NCBI GenBank assembly: GCA_003485185.1 | Contig: DNAS01000054.1 | Coordinates: 7,540-14,898, forward strand | DNA from: Phycisphaerales bacterium | GTDB taxonomy: Bacteria; Planctomycetota; Phycisphaerae; SM23-33 | DNA: 7,359 bases | Direction of reading: 5' to 3' | Shown here: positions 5,810 through 7,359 of the stretch, piece by piece | Layout of the letters: the number at the start of each line of letters is the position of its first letter | How positions within the stretch are numbered: position 1 is the first letter of the stretch | The notes under the pieces: generated by a model | Seen by the model: the letters and a program-made list of their open reading frames with translations, nothing else | Database searches by the model: none | What the model was told of the DNA's origin: nothing | Made by a program: the position numbers and the translations under genes

Positions 5810-5894
5810 TTGACGTTTTCCGTCCCGCTCCGGTATACCTACGTCCCCAGCGGCGCGGAGTTTCCCCGGCCGCGAAACGACATTCCAGGAAAGG
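5810..5894 (+). promoter_or_regulatory. Candidate promoter and ribosome binding site for the alpha-galactosidase gene
   Basis: TTGACG (5810-5815), an 18-base spacer and TATACC (5834-5839) form a plausible sigma70 promoter with a strong -35. Transcription would start near 5846. AGGAAAGG (5887-5894) ends eight bases before the ATG at 5903 and decides that start, since the frame is open back to 5555 through repeat DNA. The -35 box lies 21 bases beyond the end of the REP-like array. Confidence 0.55.
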
Positions 5895-5902
5895 CGTCTC
5901 GG

Positions 5903-7222
5903 ATGGCAAGAATCGTCTTTATCGGCGCGGGCAGTTTCGGGTTCACTCGCAAGCTGGTGCGGGACGTGCTGACCTTCCCGACGATGCGGGACGCCACGAT
6001 CGTCCTGATGGACATCGACCGCGACCGCCTCGGGTTGATCGCCAAGGCCGTCCGCATGATCGTCGAGCGGGGCAACTACCCAGCCAAGGTGGAGGTGACG
6101 GCCGACCGGCGCGAGGCGCTCAAGGGGGCCGACGTGGTGGTCTGCACGATCCTGGCAGGGGGCATCGAGGTGTGGCGCCACGACATCGAGATTCCCAAGA
6201 AGTACGGGGTGGACATCAACGTCGGCGACACGCGCGGGCCCTCGGGCATCTTCCGCGCGCTGCGGACCATCCCCGTCATGCTCGACATCTGCCGCGACAT
6301 CGAACGCCTCTGCCCCGGCGCGCTGTTCCTGAACTACACCAACCCGATGGCCATGCTCTGCCACGCCATGCAGCGCGCCTCGGATGTGCGGGTCACCGGA
6401 CTGTGCCACAGCGTCCAGGGAACCGCGGAAATGCTCGCCCGCTGGATCGGCGCCCCGATGAGCGAGATCACCTATCTCTGCGCGGGCATCAACCACCTGG
6501 CGTGGTATCTCCAGTTCCGCCGCAACGGCAAGGACGCCTACCCGGCCATCCGCAAGGCCATGGCGCGGAAGAAAATCTACAACGAGGAAGTCGTCCGCAA
6601 CGAGATGTTCCTGCAACTCGGCTGGTACGTCACGGAATCCAGCGGGCACAACTCCGAGTACAACTGGTGGTTCCGCAAGCGCCCGGAGCTCATTCGCAAG
6701 TACTGCCGAGGCACCGGCTGGAACCCCGGCGAGTACGCCTACATCCTCAAGGAGTACCTGGCGGGGCGGAAGACCTGGAAGAAGCGCATCCGCGCGTGGA
6801 TCGACAAGGGCGAGATCGACCTCAAATGTTCCCAGGAGTACGCCTCCCGCATCGCCCACGCCGTTTTGGGCGGCGAGGCGTTCGAGTTCAACGGAAACGT
6901 GCCCAACACGGGCCTGATCCCCAACCTGCCGCAGGGCGCGTGCGTCGAGGTGCCCGTGCTGGCCAGCCGGCGCGGCCTGGACCCGATCTATGTCGGCGAG
7001 CTGCCCCCGCAGGTGGCGGGGTTGACTTTCGTCAACGCGACGGCGGAGATGATGGCCGTCGAGGGGTCTCTCATCGGCGACCCGACGCTGGTGTTCCAGG
7101 CCATCGCCACCGACCCGCTGACGGCCTCGGTGCTGTCCCTCGCCGAAATCCGCAAGATGGTCCGCGAGATGTTCCGCAAGAACCGTCCCCACCTGCCCCA
7201 GTTCAAGCGGATCGACCTGTAA
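5903..7222 (+). CDS. melA: Alpha-galactosidase, glycoside hydrolase family 4
   Basis: This 439-residue protein matches the MelA branch of GH4, which hydrolyses alpha-galactosides such as melibiose by an NAD- and Mn-dependent redox mechanism in the cytoplasm. It opens with the nucleotide-binding loop GAGSFGFTRK (8-17) and an acidic strand end MDID (36-39). Family motifs follow in order: GDTRGPSGIFRALRTIP (108-124), NYTNPMA (144-150), GLCHSVQGT (166-174) and GINHLAWYL (195-203). Next come TESSGHNSEY and, near the end, NLPQGACVEV. By family knowledge Cys168 and His198 are the metal ligands. Length is close to E. coli MelA. ATG 5903 begins MARIVFIGAGS, as expected for an N-terminal Rossmann strand, and follows a good ribosome binding site. 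No signal peptide is present. Other GH4 specificities cannot be fully excluded, but HSVQGT and the SSGH-SEY motif favour alpha-galactosidase. Confidence 0.9.
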   Translation: MARIVFIGAGSFGFTRKLVRDVLTFPTMRDATIVLMDIDRDRLGLIAKAVRMIVERGNYPAKVEVTADRREALKGADVVVCTILAGGIEVWRHDIEIPKKYGVDINVGDTRGPSGIFRALRTIPVMLDICRDIERLCPGALFLNYTNPMAMLCHAMQRASDVRVTGLCHSVQGTAEMLARWIGAPMSEITYLCAGINHLAWYLQFRRNGKDAYPAIRKAMARKKIYNEEVVRNEMFLQLGWYVTESSGHNSEYNWWFRKRPELIRKYCRGTGWNPGEYAYILKEYLAGRKTWKKRIRAWIDKGEIDLKCSQEYASRIAHAVLGGEAFEFNGNVPNTGLIPNLPQGACVEVPVLASRRGLDPIYVGELPPQVAGLTFVNATAEMMAVEGSLIGDPTLVFQAIATDPLTASVLSLAEIRKMVREMFRKNRPHLPQFKRIDL

Positions 7223-7245
7223 ACGCTACCCGATTTTTGGGTTGT

Positions 7246-7282
7246 GCCGCGGATTGCGGAGTTCCGCGCAGCGGGACGCGGC
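7246..7282 (+). terminator. Possible stem-loop after the alpha-galactosidase gene
   Basis: GCCGCG (7246-7251) can pair with CGCGGC (7277-7282), enclosing a second stem GCGGA (7256-7260) with TCCGC (7263-7267). It begins 24 bases after the stop codon. A short CTTTT (7298-7302) follows only after 15 bases, so this is not a standard intrinsic terminator. The rest of the DNA to the window end shows no gene. Confidence 0.25.
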
Positions 7283-7359
7283 AAGGCCCCGCAAACGCTT
7301 TTCGGCCCTAACCTGGCCGGAATGCGAACTTTATTGCCTTCCGGGGGCAAACTCGAGGT

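Noticed and set aside
5555..5902. N-terminal extension of the alpha-galactosidase and of the divergent DUF6786-like gene into the intergenic repeats
   Set aside because: The extensions encode only translated palindromic repeats and run across both candidate promoters. Internal starts with ribosome binding sites fit the families.
5636..7192. A 518-codon minus-strand frame antisense to the alpha-galactosidase
   Set aside because: It is the complement of a strongly conserved GH4 gene and is rich in Arg, Asp, His and Val with no family motif.

Overview
The window is GC-rich bacterial chromosome, densely coding but with repeat-filled intergenic gaps. The best guess for its origin is a planctomycete or a close relative. 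This is an inference from the high GC, the palindromic repeats that read through as DARAT/GRAT-type peptides, the heptamer repeat clusters, and two small anchored proteins with pseudopilin-like heads. No rRNA or other taxonomic marker is present, so the assignment is provisional.

Layout. Positions 43-2436, minus strand: an elongation factor G paralogue (EF-G2/FusA2 type) followed by rpmB (ribosomal protein bL28). rpmB has a good promoter of its own in the 87-base gap. Positions 2437-2926: a non-coding stretch holding a candidate promoter for the EF-G gene, three tandem heptamer arrays of different sequence (GAGTGNN, ATTGTCA, GGCAATA), a hairpin, and a long GGAAC/GTTCC palindrome. Positions 2927-4050, minus strand: two small single-pass membrane proteins of almost equal length, joined by a 4-base ATGA overlap. 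Their extracytoplasmic parts resemble the heads of planctomycete type II pseudopilins, but the prepilin cleavage motif is missing. Positions 4051-4310: more GGAAC/GTTCC palindromes, one sharing a 41-base core with the copy at 2864-2904.

Positions 4311-5444, minus strand: a 377-residue protein resembling the DUF6786 family, probably with a carbohydrate-mutarotase-like beta fold. Divergent from it, at 5903-7222 on the plus strand, is a glycoside hydrolase family 4 alpha-galactosidase (melA-like) with its NAD and metal-site motifs intact. The 458 bases between them carry a plausible promoter for each gene. They also hold six REP-like hairpin units: an inverted pair at 5543-5611 and an inverted double pair at 5667-5788. 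Five of the six have GTGG, and one has GTCG, directly 5' of the hairpin.

Functionally the window joins a translation block (EF-G2 and bL28), an uncharacterised envelope-protein pair, and a sugar-related divergent pair. The most unusual content is the repeats. There are at least three kinds (REP-like GTGG hairpins, GGAAC palindromes with a conserved core, and assorted heptamer arrays), all in intergenic DNA at gene ends or next to promoters. No transposase, integrase, CRISPR array, tRNA or rRNA was seen.
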